A DNA stretch of 64,000 nucleotides from Exiguobacterium flavidum (GCF_003344535.1 NZ_QPKS01000005.1:168067-232066), one strand, 5' to 3'. Shown: positions 7,264 to 16,532, counted from the stretch's first letter. Translations and numbers: made by a program. The notes: generated from the sequence alone by a model not told the origin.

Positions 7264-8441
7264 GAACGACACTTCCTTTTCAGTCGATTACTGCGGTGAT
7301 CGAGTTGCTGAAGCAGCCGCTCCTTGCGGGATGCGAGCAAGTGTCCCCGTTCAAGCAGCTGTCTGGCTTGTTCAGTATAATCATAAGCAAGCTCGGGATC
7401 TTTTGCAATGTGCTCCGCGTACTTCGCAAGTTCGATATAGCTCAGGAATCCTCCGCTTTTCTTGAAGCACGCAGCAGCCTCCTCGTGCTTTTTCAAGCGT
7501 TTGTTCAGCAGTCCTTGGCGGAACCAGCCCGATTCTGACAGCTCGGACGCCCGTTCGAAGTGGCTCACAGACTGATCATCGATTTTGAGGTCCGCCAGCC
7601 AGACCGCAATGTTCTCGCGGACTGCAGGGAGCGCCTCCTCCCGATGGGTCACAAGCCGGTTGCACTCGTCATACAGGCTGACGAGGGTCAGACAATCAGT
7701 CGCATGGTGCTTGAGCACCCCGTCCATGATCTCCGGCTTTTGATGTTCCACGTACTGGAAGTAATGCATCGGGGCGAGAAATCCAGGTAGATCATCTTCA
7801 CGCTCATGTCCGATTCGCTCCTCCATCCGACCGAGCCGGAAGGAATCCTCCTGGCCTCTGAACATGCGGCGACAGACGTGGAGTAGGTCGAGATGTCCAG
7901 CCTTCGGCAGTTTTGGAACCCGGTCGCGGACGAACACGTGCCGCGTCTTCACCTGCGGCCAGTCGAAGCTCTTACCGTTGTATGTGACGAACTTCACCTC
8001 ATCTCCGATATCCTCGAGGAAATGATGATAGAATGCCGCCTCAAAGTGCGGATGCGGCAGGAAATATTGGCGCAGGAGAAGAGAATCCCCTTCAAATCGG
8101 GCAAAGCCGAGGAGAAAGATCGTCGTCCCTGCTCCTTTTAATCCAGTCGTCTCCGTATCAAAAAAGATGATCCGGTCGAGCGGAACGTCGAGACCGAGCG
8201 GCGGATGCGGTAACTGCAGGGAATCATGCGCCTCCTTGAAACTACGCTTCCCATGTCTCTCTTCGAGTTCGAAACGCTTGTCGATCCGAACGATCCATTC
8301 CTCCTCGAACGTCAGAATCTCAGCTCCCCGATCTCTCCAGGCGGCTTGCTCCTCCGTCCATTCCTCTTGACGCTCGGGCTGAATCGTTTTTTCATTCGTG
8401 CCGCCTGTCGCCCCGAGCATCCGTCTTAACTTGTTTTTCAT
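7260..8441 (-). CDS. mrfB: MrfB (YprB), DEDDh-type exonuclease of the MrfAB repair system
   Basis: A 393-residue protein. The RNase H-like exonuclease domain starts at the segment IIFFDTETTGLKG (D and E metal ligands) and continues with FVTYNGKSFDWP and a final HATDCLTL motif. The C-terminal third is helical and TPR-like. In B. subtilis YprB/MrfB works with the helicase MrfA in a UvrABC-independent repair route for mitomycin C damage. Its start overlaps the mrfA stop as ATGA, so the pair is coupled. Confidence 0.88.
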   Translation of the reverse strand: MKNKLRRMLGATGGTNEKTIQPERQEEWTEEQAAWRDRGAEILTFEEEWIVRIDKRFELEERHGKRSFKEAHDSLQLPHPPLGLDVPLDRIIFFDTETTGLKGAGTTIFLLGFARFEGDSLLLRQYFLPHPHFEAAFYHHFLEDIGDEVKFVTYNGKSFDWPQVKTRHVFVRDRVPKLPKAGHLDLLHVCRRMFRGQEDSFRLGRMEERIGHEREDDLPGFLAPMHYFQYVEHQKPEIMDGVLKHHATDCLTLVSLYDECNRLVTHREEALPAVRENIAVWLADLKIDDQSVSHFERASELSESGWFRQGLLNKRLKKHEEAAACFKKSGGFLSYIELAKYAEHIAKDPELAYDYTEQARQLLERGHLLASRKERLLQQLDHRSNRLKRKCRS

Positions 8442-10699
8442 CGCAGACTCTTCTCCATTTCATCGAGTATCGCTATCGTGCGCTCTTTCTCATCCTCTAG
8501 TCCGACCATTCCGATACAAGCCGGACAGCCGCCGATGCAAGGGCATGTCGCAATCGAGTCCCGGGCAGCGGACAGCATCCTTGCGCGCTGTTTGTAGATT
8601 GCGGTCGATAGGCCTACACCGCCCGGGTACCGATCATAGAGGAAGACGGTCGGTCGCCTCGTATGCGTCGCCTTCACCTGGGGGACGACGAAGACGTCGC
8701 TCGCGTCACACATCAAGTAGAGAGGTGCCACCCGCCGCAAGCTGTTCGCGACACCTTGCAACACCTGTTCGAGCTGCGTGCTCGATTCGGATTCGGGAAG
8801 CGTGAACCAGACGCCCGTCGTATGGATTTCACGCTCCGGCAGATGGATCGGTCCCGAACCGATGTTCTCATGTGTACCGAATTTGATTTTCTTGAACATC
8901 GTTGCCATACCTCGGACGCTGACATCGCCGCGCGCGACCGAATATCCTTCACTCTCGAATGACTCGTCCTCTTCAAGCACCGTCAACTCGACGGAGAAGT
9001 TCGCGTCGGTGTAGTAGTCGACATCAACGGCACGGACATATGCTTTCTTCTCCTCGAAATCGAGCATCTCGACTTGGTACTGATCAGCTCCATGAAGGTA
9101 GATCGCCTCATCGTGAAGCAATGTCATCGCGCTGAAGACATCCATCTCCCCGATCACCCTGTTTGGCACTTCCGTCTGATCGATGATGACGACGTTCTCC
9201 TGGTCGCTCGAACGCAGGGAGACTCCATGGGCCGGGAACGCATCGTTCATCCAGTAATATCGTTCGCCGCGAGCATTCAATACCCGCTCCTCGACGAGGT
9301 ATTCAAGGATGTCCTCCGTATCGAGATCACCAAAGCGCTCGCCCCGTTTGAACGGTAGCTCGAACGCGGCGCATTTGACGTGATCGACAGCGATGATTAA
9401 GTTGTTCGGATCGAGGCGTGCCGACTCAGGTGACTGATCAAGGAACAATTCCGGGCGCTCTGCTACATATTGATCGAGTGCTCCTGAGGAGGCGACGAGT
9501 ATGATCAGCGCATCATCCTGCCTGCGTCCAGCACGGCCAGCCTGCTGCCACAATGAGGCGATCGTGCCGGGGTAACCGTTCATGATGCACACTTGCAGTT
9601 GACCGATATCGACGCCGAGCTCGAGGGCGTTCGTCGAGACGATGCCTGTGATCTCACCGCGACGGAGGCGTTGCTCGATCTGGCGTCGCTCCGACGGGAG
9701 GTACCCGCCGCGATACCCTTCGATCGACTTCGGTCCGAGTTCATGCCGGACGAGACTCCGTAAATATGTCAACAGCACCTCCACCCGGACCCTCGAGCGG
9801 GCGAAGACGATCGTCTGGAACTTGTTCTTGATGAACCGGGTCGCGAGCTGTTTCGTCTCGAGCGTCGCTGACCTGCGGATGCCGAGCTGCGCATTGACGA
9901 CCGGGGGCTGGTAGACGATGAAATGTTTGCGCCCGGACGGTGCACCATTCTGATCGATCAACTCGACCTCCTGCTCCGTCAGGCGTGAAGCGAGTTCCTG
10001 CGGATTCGCGATCGTCGCACTAGTCATGATGAAGACGGGATCACTCCCGTAATAGCGGCATATCCGCCGAAGGCGCCGGATGACATTCGCGACATGACTG
10101 CCGAAGACGCCCCGGTACGTGTGAAGCTCGTCGATGACGACGTACTTCAAATTCTCGAACAACTCGATCCATTTCGTATGATGCGGCAGGATACCGGAAT
10201 GGAGCATGTCCGGATTGGTGATGACGATGTTGCCTGCCGTCCGTACCTTCGTCCGGATCGTCGGCGAGGTATCCCCGTCATAGGTGAAACATCGAATGTC
10301 TGCGTCAAGCGTGTCGATCAGCTCGAGCAATTCACTGTTTTGATCCTGCGCAAGCGCCTTCGTCGGGTAGATATAAAGTGCCCTCGACTTCGGCTCCTCA
10401 AGCATCTTCGTCAGGACAGGCAGGTTAAAACAATACGTCTTCCCGGATGCGGTCGGGGTGACGACGACGGCTGATCTCCCGGCCGTCACTTGTTCGAAGG
10501 CGAGTGCCTGGTGCGTATAGAGCTGATCGATCCCTCTTGAGCGGAGCGCTTTGCGCAACTTTTCCGGAAGTTGACGCGGAAATGGCAGATACGTCCCTTC
10601 CTTCGCTTCGATCGTCTTCATATAGGTGACGCGTTCCATGAACGCGGGGTCTTGTTTCAATTCTTCGAGATAGGCGGACAATGTTCGTTTCGTCCTCAT
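8438..10699 (-). CDS. mrfA: MrfA (YprA), DExH helicase with DUF1998 zinc domain
   Basis: A 753-residue superfamily 2 helicase. Motif I is TPTASGKTYCF, motif II IDELH, motif III SATIANP, and the second RecA lobe shows STNALELGVDIGQLQ and QQAGRAGRR. The C-terminal DUF1998 region ends with CPCIGGCPAC, four cysteines likely to bind zinc. In B. subtilis MrfA is a 3'-5' DNA helicase that repairs mitomycin C lesions with MrfB. The start MRTKRTLSAYLEE follows GGAAGG by ten bases; 32 upstream in-frame residues lie over the ponA terminator and are rejected. Confidence 0.9.
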   Translation of the reverse strand: MRTKRTLSAYLEELKQDPAFMERVTYMKTIEAKEGTYLPFPRQLPEKLRKALRSRGIDQLYTHQALAFEQVTAGRSAVVVTPTASGKTYCFNLPVLTKMLEEPKSRALYIYPTKALAQDQNSELLELIDTLDADIRCFTYDGDTSPTIRTKVRTAGNIVITNPDMLHSGILPHHTKWIELFENLKYVVIDELHTYRGVFGSHVANVIRRLRRICRYYGSDPVFIMTSATIANPQELASRLTEQEVELIDQNGAPSGRKHFIVYQPPVVNAQLGIRRSATLETKQLATRFIKNKFQTIVFARSRVRVEVLLTYLRSLVRHELGPKSIEGYRGGYLPSERRQIEQRLRRGEITGIVSTNALELGVDIGQLQVCIMNGYPGTIASLWQQAGRAGRRQDDALIILVASSGALDQYVAERPELFLDQSPESARLDPNNLIIAVDHVKCAAFELPFKRGERFGDLDTEDILEYLVEERVLNARGERYYWMNDAFPAHGVSLRSSDQENVVIIDQTEVPNRVIGEMDVFSAMTLLHDEAIYLHGADQYQVEMLDFEEKKAYVRAVDVDYYTDANFSVELTVLEEDESFESEGYSVARGDVSVRGMATMFKKIKFGTHENIGSGPIHLPEREIHTTGVWFTLPESESSTQLEQVLQGVANSLRRVAPLYLMCDASDVFVVPQVKATHTRRPTVFLYDRYPGGVGLSTAIYKQRARMLSAARDSIATCPCIGGCPACIGMVGLEDEKERTIAILDEMEKSLR

Positions 10700-10731
10700 T
10701 CTCTCACATCCTTCCAACTTCCATTGTACAC

Positions 10732-10780
10732 AAAAAGAGACGGGATGACCGCAAGCATACGCTTGCGGCCACTCGTCTCC
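10732..10780 (-). terminator. Terminator of ponA
   Basis: On the minus strand GAGACG / CGTCTC encloses the inner stem CCGCAAGC / GCTTGCGG, followed by TTTTTG. It lies between the ponA stop and the mrfA start. Confidence 0.8.
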
Positions 10781-10791
10781 CCTGCCGAGAA

Positions 10792-13368
10792 TCATCGATC
10801 GTCCTGCTGGTCTTCCTTTTTCGCTTTCTCGATCTGTCTCGCTCGTTCTTTTTCATCTTTTTTATTGATAGAGGCTTCCCCTTCAGGCTGTTCCTCAGTA
10901 TCATCTTGGTTCTGTTGCTCGTCCTGCTGGTCATTCTGATTTTCGTCTTGCTGACCATCATCCTGCTGAGTTTCATCCTCTGCAGGCGTGTCTTCAGGCG
11001 TGTCTTCAGGGGTCTCCTCAGCCGGTTGCTCCTCAGCAGGCTGTTCTTCTTCAGGTTGACCCTCTTCAGGTTCGACGACCGTCTCCTCCTCGCCAGCGAC
11101 ATTGACCGTCGCCGTGATGGAACCTGACTTCTCCCCGTCAGCAATCGCTTCGACGGAATAGGTCGTCACACCTTCGACCAGATCGCGGATTGCGACTCGT
11201 GTATCGGAAGTCGTTCCGACGATCGTCTCTTTGCCGTTCGGACTCTTTTCCGTCACTTGGAACGTGACGTCTTCATAACCGTTCGCCCGGGCTGCTTCGT
11301 TATTATAACTCCAAGTCAGCTCACCTGATTTGCTTGGCTCGTCATAGGTCGCTTGGAGTCCTGTCGGTGCAGGGACATCCTTCTTCTCAACTTCTGGCTG
11401 TTTCGTACCTTTGACGTACAGTTCGTCGCCAAAGCTGAGGACGGAGTTCGGCTGTTCGAACGGAGCAGGTGTCCGGTCCCGAGTCTTCGTGATGAAGTCG
11501 CGCCAGATCTGCTGTGCGTGTTTGCTGTTCTGGCTGAGACCCGATCCGCCATTGTTGCCGGAATCTGTCGTTCCTGTCCAGACACTGATCGTCACGTCAG
11601 AAGTGTATCCGGTAAACCAGATATCCTTATTGTCGTTCGTAGTCCCTGTCTTCCCGGCCGCATCGAACGAAAGTCCTGCGTCAGGGAATGTGCCGCCAGG
11701 CTTCAGGACGTCACGCAGCATGTCTGTCAGCATGTACGCAGTATAGTCCTCCATCGCCTTTTTCGGTTTGATTGGAGACTTGATCTTCGACCCGTCACTG
11801 TATTCGATCGATTTGATGATGTGAGGTTTGACGTAGTCCCCTCCATTACCGAGCGTCGCGTAAGCTCCTGCCATCTGAGTCGTATTGAAACCGTATGATG
11901 CTCCACCAATTGCATAGGCAGGGGAAATCGATTCGTCCTTCTTCAGGGCGAGACCTGACTTTTCTGCGAACGCCTGGACCTTATCATCGCCGATTTCTTG
12001 GTACGTCTGGATAGCTGGCGTATTCGCTGAGATTTTCAGCCAGTGGCGGATGGTGTTGGTCCCAAGATAACCCTCATAGTAGTTGCCGATTTCCTTACCG
12101 TTCACTTCCGTCGGCTTATCGGTCAATACTTCCGCTGTCGACCATTTCTCATTCTCGATTGCTGGACCGTATGCAAAGAACGGTTTCGCCGTCGAACCTG
12201 GCTGGTGAGCCTCTTTCGCGTAATTGCGCCGATTTTTTCCACTGCCCGGATTCTTCCCGTCGACGATCGCAAGCACTTCGCCTGTTTTCGTGTTGACTGC
12301 GGAAGCGGCTGCCTCGGCGAATTCCGGCATCTTGACGATTTCGTCCTTCTTGACTGCTTCATTCATATAATCATGCATCGGCTTGTCGATCGACGTGTAC
12401 ACCTTGAGGCCTTGACCATAGATATCTTTGCCCTCGAGGCCGAACACGTCTTCGAGCTCCTGTGAGACCATGTCGAAGATGACATTGTCATACAGTCCGT
12501 TCTCCGCAACATCCTTCGAAGGGTTGATCAGCTTAGCAATCGGCTGTTTGACAGCCTTGTCGCGCTGAGCCTTCGTGATCGCTCCGGTCGTGTACATCGC
12601 GTCAAGCACTTGTGTCTGACGCCATTTCGTCAGCTTCGGATCCCCGTTGATCGGATCGTAGGCTGTCGGCCGTTGCGGAAGGCCGGCAAGCATCGCGGCC
12701 TCGGCATAGTTCAGCTTGTCGACCGTCTTGTCGAAGTATGCCTTCGAAGCTGTTTGGATTCCGTAGGACGACTGTCCATAGTAGTTCTTGTTCAAGTACA
12801 TCTCAAGAATCTGATCCTTCGTGTACTCTTGTTCGAGACGGATGGCGAGCCATTGCTCCTGCACTTTCCGGCTGACCTTCTTCTCATAGCTGAGGAATGA
12901 CATCTTGACGACCTGTTGTGTGATCGTCGATGCTCCTTCCGATCCAAATCCGTCCGTTACGTTCGCGATGACCGCGCCGCCAAGTCGTCGGAAATCGATT
13001 CCGTTATGCTGATAGAAACGACGGTCCTCGATCGAGATGAACGCATCTTTGACGATGTCAGGCACCTCATCGATCGAAACATACTCCCGGTTCGAGCCTG
13101 TCTGTTTGATTTGTTCGCCATCCCGTGCGTAGACGAGCATCGGCAAGCTGTCACGCAGCTTCGACTCATCGAGTTCCGGTGCTGTCGCGACGGCATATGC
13201 TGCAAAACCTCCGCCTATCAACATGAACACGACTGCGACGACCGCGCCGATCAGCGCAAGCTTCTTCCAAAAAGGACCTTTGCCTCCTGTCTTTTTCTTA
13301 GGACGCTTCGTCGCTTTCGCGGAAGTGTTCTTAGACTGTTCCCTGCGTGCTACACGACTTCTTTCCAT
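10792..13368 (-). CDS. ponA: Class A penicillin-binding protein 1A/1B
   Basis: An 858-residue bifunctional peptidoglycan synthase. A basic cytoplasmic tail (1-36) precedes a transmembrane helix (about 37-62). The GT51 glycosyltransferase domain has catalytic Glu114 in EDRRFYQHNGID and the GASTITQQ motif at 145-152. The transpeptidase domain has STAK at 392-395 (nucleophile Ser392), SAN at 447-449 and KTG at 573-575. A fibronectin type III-like domain follows, then a roughly 100-residue low-complexity tail rich in Glu, Gln, Asp and Pro. In DNA the tail includes a tandem 12-base repeat at 10985-11008 encoding ThrProGluAsp. recU lies 8 bases upstream, the usual recU-ponA operon. Confidence 0.96.
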   Translation of the reverse strand: MERSRVARREQSKNTSAKATKRPKKKTGGKGPFWKKLALIGAVVAVVFMLIGGGFAAYAVATAPELDESKLRDSLPMLVYARDGEQIKQTGSNREYVSIDEVPDIVKDAFISIEDRRFYQHNGIDFRRLGGAVIANVTDGFGSEGASTITQQVVKMSFLSYEKKVSRKVQEQWLAIRLEQEYTKDQILEMYLNKNYYGQSSYGIQTASKAYFDKTVDKLNYAEAAMLAGLPQRPTAYDPINGDPKLTKWRQTQVLDAMYTTGAITKAQRDKAVKQPIAKLINPSKDVAENGLYDNVIFDMVSQELEDVFGLEGKDIYGQGLKVYTSIDKPMHDYMNEAVKKDEIVKMPEFAEAAASAVNTKTGEVLAIVDGKNPGSGKNRRNYAKEAHQPGSTAKPFFAYGPAIENEKWSTAEVLTDKPTEVNGKEIGNYYEGYLGTNTIRHWLKISANTPAIQTYQEIGDDKVQAFAEKSGLALKKDESISPAYAIGGASYGFNTTQMAGAYATLGNGGDYVKPHIIKSIEYSDGSKIKSPIKPKKAMEDYTAYMLTDMLRDVLKPGGTFPDAGLSFDAAGKTGTTNDNKDIWFTGYTSDVTISVWTGTTDSGNNGGSGLSQNSKHAQQIWRDFITKTRDRTPAPFEQPNSVLSFGDELYVKGTKQPEVEKKDVPAPTGLQATYDEPSKSGELTWSYNNEAARANGYEDVTFQVTEKSPNGKETIVGTTSDTRVAIRDLVEGVTTYSVEAIADGEKSGSITATVNVAGEEETVVEPEEGQPEEEQPAEEQPAEETPEDTPEDTPAEDETQQDDGQQDENQNDQQDEQQNQDDTEEQPEGEASINKKDEKERARQIEKAKKEDQQDDR

Positions 13369-13376
13369 ATGTTATC

Positions 13377-14003
13377 CTACTCCTTCAAGCTTTCTGTTTC
13401 TCTAAAATAGATGGCGTCGACGGCGTTCAGATAATCGAGCGCCGGAAACGCACCTGTCTCCAACTTCTCACCATGAGCTTCGACTACCGCGAGGGGAATC
13501 GATTTACGGCCGGTTTCCATCTCATCCCACCAGGGGAACAGATGCTCGACCGGCAACACATATTGCACATTATACAGATTGAATCGAATGATGACAAAAC
13601 AAATTCCACCATGACCGGCGCAATTGCGCATATGTTCGATTTGATGGGGGTGAAAATTTTTGAGGGGGAATGACGTCTTGTTATTCGTCTCTTTCGCTTC
13701 GAAATCAATGTATCTTCCACGGTATACGCCATTGAAGTCGGTCGTCGAGGGCTGTTTGAAATACGCTTCCCTGACGACGGCAGCCGAACGTTTCGGGTAG
13801 TCGACCTGCACGATCTGAAGAGGAGTAGGCTTCTTGTGAATGATTGCCCGATTGTGCGTCAGATAAAACGCATTACTTTCCTCGATCAGCTTCTCGAGCT
13901 TCATTCCGCGGTTCGAGAACGTCGAGTTCGTCCGTTTAGATTGAATCGGCGTGTTGCCGAGCACAGACGGCCGCTGATACTTTTTGCCATTCGGGTAGTT
14001 CAT
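13377..14003 (-). CDS. recU: Holliday junction resolvase RecU
   Basis: A 208-residue PD-(D/E)XK nuclease. The catalytic region is RGRYIDFEAKET; the N-terminus (YPNGKKYQ) and the loop NRGMKLEKLIEESN match RecU. It resolves Holliday junctions during recombination repair and chromosome segregation and modulates RecA. It is the first gene of the recU-ponA unit and has its own extended -10 promoter element upstream (14027-14035). Confidence 0.95.
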   Translation of the reverse strand: MNYPNGKKYQRPSVLGNTPIQSKRTNSTFSNRGMKLEKLIEESNAFYLTHNRAIIHKKPTPLQIVQVDYPKRSAAVVREAYFKQPSTTDFNGVYRGRYIDFEAKETNNKTSFPLKNFHPHQIEHMRNCAGHGGICFVIIRFNLYNVQYVLPVEHLFPWWDEMETGRKSIPLAVVEAHGEKLETGAFPALDYLNAVDAIYFRETESLKE

Positions 14004-14026
14004 TTCTTTCCCCTCCGATCGTGTTT

Positions 14027-14035
14027 ATTGTACCA
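14027..14035 (-). promoter_or_regulatory. Extended -10 promoter element of recU
   Basis: On the minus strand TGG-TACAAT matches an extended -10 box; the -35 region is poor, as usual for such promoters. A second GGTACAAT copy lies 18 bases further upstream, so the start may be duplicated or the repeat may be an operator. Confidence 0.5.
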
Positions 14036-14082
14036 TTATCTAAGATTGTACCGTATCGGGCGAGAGAAGGAGTTGAGAATCG

Positions 14083-14376
14083 ATGACAATTGAACCATTG
14101 CTTCAAGAAATCGAAAACATCTACAAGGAAGGCAGGGACGGCAGGGAATATGACTTCACACGGGATGTCGTACCGTTCGTCGAACGAGCCGATCGACTGA
14201 TCGAAGAGTGGCAGCACAATGCCCAGAACAGCCCCTATCTGAGGACGAACATGGTCGAGAGTGCGGTCGATCAGCTGAAGCAGTTATCCGTCCAGGCCTT
14301 TCAGCCGAAGACCAGCCTGAAACGCTTCAACGAGACGATCAAGTCAGTCCGCTATATCGATCAGCTCATGCAGTGA
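14083..14376 (+). CDS. yppE: YppE-like DUF1798 protein
   Basis: A 97-residue, mainly helical cytoplasmic protein beginning MTIEPLLQEIENIYKEG, divergent from recU. Family and position match B. subtilis yppE (DUF1798), which also neighbours recU; its function is unknown. The ATG follows AAGGAG by ten bases. Confidence 0.75.
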   Translation: MTIEPLLQEIENIYKEGRDGREYDFTRDVVPFVERADRLIEEWQHNAQNSPYLRTNMVESAVDQLKQLSVQAFQPKTSLKRFNETIKSVRYIDQLMQ

Positions 14377-14430
14377 TTACCCGTGGTGCTATTCCTGAAA
14401 GAAGGAATGCTTGGTATACTTGTCGTATCT

Positions 14431-14436
14431 TATAAT
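14431..14436 (+). promoter_or_regulatory. Candidate -10 box upstream of the DUF3800 gene
   Basis: A perfect TATAAT lies 130 bases upstream of the DUF3800 start, but no good -35 box is found at 16-18 bases. The 191-base gap (14377-14567) holds no convincing gene; a 40-codon frame from 14407 has a ribosome-binding site too close to its start. Confidence 0.3.
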
Positions 14437-14567
14437 GGGGTATCCGAATCGTTCGTGAAGCTTTTTTTGCGGCCTGTTTCGCTTGGTCACGGCTTGAGAA
14501 TCCGTAACATGACCTCACCTCGAAAATAAAGTGTGCAGTTAGTGTGCAGTCGGAGGGATTCACCTTG

Positions 14568-15479
14568 ATGAATAAAGAGATCAACCACTTGAAAAATGTT
14601 GTCACAAAAGGAACCCTGAAGGTTGCGAACAACACGGCGAAAAAGTATGTCATGTTCGTTGATGAAACAGGAACTCCCAAGGGGAACACCCAGTTCAACC
14701 TGACGGGCGTGCTGATGGAGTACAAATATGCAATCGACTCGGATGAGACGGGCGAGCCGAGTCCGCTGCGGAAGCGGCTGATGGAGTTCAAATCGAATGT
14801 CTTCGAAGATCCGCATATCCCGTTGCACCTAAAAGAGATTTTGAAGGCGGAACATCCGTACGGGAAGGAAGACGGCATCACGATCGATATGCTCCGCCAT
14901 TTTTGGCAGGCGTTGCCGGAATTCCTTGTCGACATCGACTGTACGATCGTCAGCGTGGAGGTCGATAAGCAGAAGTTGCAGGACTTCTACTCGACTCCGA
15001 AGGATCCATACGTCGTCGCCTTCGCCCACCTGATGAAGTCGTTCTACGCCTTCCTTGAAGAGACGGAAGCGACGAGCGCCCGGGTCGTCCTCGAGAGCCG
15101 GGATGATTACCAGAACCTTCTCATCCAGAAGGCGTTCTTCGATATCTTCAACTCCGGGACGGTCCATCTCGACGTCGAACGGAGCCGACAGAAAATCAAA
15201 GGATTCATCTTCGCTGAGAAGGACAGCGAACTGTATCAATCTGGCCTTGAGATCGCTGATCTCGTCTGTCTCCCGCTCTCCCGCGTGCGGCGAGGCGTGA
15301 TCGAGGTGAAACCGCGGTTTGTCCATTATGGGGACGAAAACCGTATCTTCAAAGCAATCAAGGACAAAATCTACATCCGTCGTGACAGCCCGGATCAGGA
15401 CTTCCGAAACTGGGGGTTCAAGAAGGTGCCAATCACGAAGAAGCGCCGCGAGTGGTCTGACACCCCTTGGAACGGATGA
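14568..15479 (+). CDS. DUF3800 domain protein
   Basis: A 303-residue protein. The segment YVMFVDETGTPKG near residue 30 is the opening Asp-Glu signature of DUF3800, predicted to have an RNase H-like fold. The segment SGLEIADLVCLPLSR near residue 240 supplies the later conserved acidic position. The biochemical role is unknown; members are common in genomic islands, phages and near defence or mobile genes. I chose the ATG after GGAGG. It has its own terminator, has no partner gene, and interrupts the gene order between yppE and ypoC/nth, which suggests horizontal gain. Confidence 0.75.
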   Translation: MNKEINHLKNVVTKGTLKVANNTAKKYVMFVDETGTPKGNTQFNLTGVLMEYKYAIDSDETGEPSPLRKRLMEFKSNVFEDPHIPLHLKEILKAEHPYGKEDGITIDMLRHFWQALPEFLVDIDCTIVSVEVDKQKLQDFYSTPKDPYVVAFAHLMKSFYAFLEETEATSARVVLESRDDYQNLLIQKAFFDIFNSGTVHLDVERSRQKIKGFIFAEKDSELYQSGLEIADLVCLPLSRVRRGVIEVKPRFVHYGDENRIFKAIKDKIYIRRDSPDQDFRNWGFKKVPITKKRREWSDTPWNG

Positions 15480-15485
15480 ACGAAG

Positions 15486-15516
15486 AAGCCCGGAAGGCAA
15501 TATGCTTTCCGGGCTT
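15486..15516. terminator. Bidirectional terminator between the DUF3800 gene and ypoC
   Basis: AAGCCCGGAA pairs with TTCCGGGCTT; the plus side continues TTTTC. Confidence 0.8.
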
Positions 15517-15517
15517 T

Positions 15518-15877
15518 TCATGTCCATTTTTCAATCACCTTTCGCCGCAGGTAGAGTTTGTGAAGCTCCGTAAGCAACTCTTCCGAAGCAGCGAAGGACG
15601 TGTAAAAGTGAAGATTTTCATAAAGGAATCCAATTCTGTCACTGGCGTTGACAGGTTTGGTCAAAAGCTCGTCAATCTCAGTCGATCTGCTTTCAAGACC
15701 GTTTATCCAAAACAGGATGTCGACTTCGGAGTCGATGATTTGCCGGAACCGCTCTTCTTCGAGGCGTGGCTTCCGTTTCGCGAAGGCCACCCGGACGACT
15801 TCAAGTTCCTGTTCGAGCTCCATGAAGAGCGGATACCAGGACAGCCTGTCCTTTTCCGGACGATCCGTATAACGCAT
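15518..15877 (-). CDS. ypoC: YpoC-like protein
   Basis: A 119-residue protein starting MRYTDRPEKDRLSWYP, located after nth as in B. subtilis, where ypoC follows dnaD and nth. The sequence is helical and acidic with no known catalytic motif. The start ATG shares its final base pairs with the nth stop (TGATG), so it is translationally coupled; longer upstream frames run antiparallel into nth and are not credible. Function unknown. Confidence 0.7.
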   Translation of the reverse strand: MRYTDRPEKDRLSWYPLFMELEQELEVVRVAFAKRKPRLEEERFRQIIDSEVDILFWINGLESRSTEIDELLTKPVNASDRIGFLYENLHFYTSFAASEELLTELHKLYLRRKVIEKWT

Positions 15878-16527
15878 CAGGCGAGCCCCTTCATCCGCTT
15901 CTTCCCTTCCCGGCACATGTCGAGGAGCGGGCAGGCAGGACAGTTCGGTTTCTGGGCTTTGCAATGATAACGGCCGAAGAAGATGAACTGATGATGGAGC
16001 TTCGACCACCGCTCGCGCGGGAAGCGACGCATCAAGGTCGTCTCGACCTCCGTGACGTTATCTTTCCACCTGCAGATGCCGAGGCGTTTCGAGACGCGTT
16101 CGACATGTGTGTCGACGGCAAAAGCCGGTTCGCCGAACGCGACGGACAGGACGACGTTGGCCGTCTTTCGTCCGACGCCCGGAAGTGCCTCGAGCGCCGT
16201 TCGGTCATTGGGAACTACACTCCCGTGGAGCGAGACGACTCGCTCCGAAAGGGCCTTGATGTTCTTCGCCTTGTTGCGGAAGAGCCCGATCCGCTTGATC
16301 TTCTCCTCGATTTCCGATACGTCGGCCGCTGCAAGCGCCTCGGGTGTCGGATATGCGGCGAACAGCGCTGGTGTCACCTTGTTGACCAGCGCGTCTGTCG
16401 CTTGGGCTGAAAGTGCGACCGCGACGACGAGTTCGAACGGGTTCGCATGCACGAGTTCACAAAAGGCGTCCGGGAACATCTCCTCGAGCGTATGCTCGAT
16501 CCGTTCGATTTCTGCTTTTCTCAGCAT
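15877..16527 (-). CDS. nth: Endonuclease III (DNA glycosylase/AP lyase)
   Basis: A 216-residue HhH-GPD glycosylase that removes oxidised pyrimidines. The helix-hairpin-helix LPGVGRKTANVV carries catalytic Lys121, and Asp139 follows in AVDTHVERVS. Cys189, Cys196, Cys199 and Cys205 form the C-X6-C-X2-C-X5-C site for the [4Fe-4S] cluster. The start MLRKAEIERIE follows GAGAGGGTGA and lies 5 bases after the dnaD stop, giving the usual dnaD-nth-ypoC unit. Confidence 0.95.
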   Translation of the reverse strand: MLRKAEIERIEHTLEEMFPDAFCELVHANPFELVVAVALSAQATDALVNKVTPALFAAYPTPEALAAADVSEIEEKIKRIGLFRNKAKNIKALSERVVSLHGSVVPNDRTALEALPGVGRKTANVVLSVAFGEPAFAVDTHVERVSKRLGICRWKDNVTEVETTLMRRFPRERWSKLHHQFIFFGRYHCKAQKPNCPACPLLDMCREGKKRMKGLA

Positions 16528-16532
16528 CCCGC

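Noticed and set aside
14366..14935. A 189-codon minus-strand frame over the start of the DUF3800 gene
   Set aside because: It is antisense to a gene with a clear domain and ribosome-binding site and looks composition-driven.
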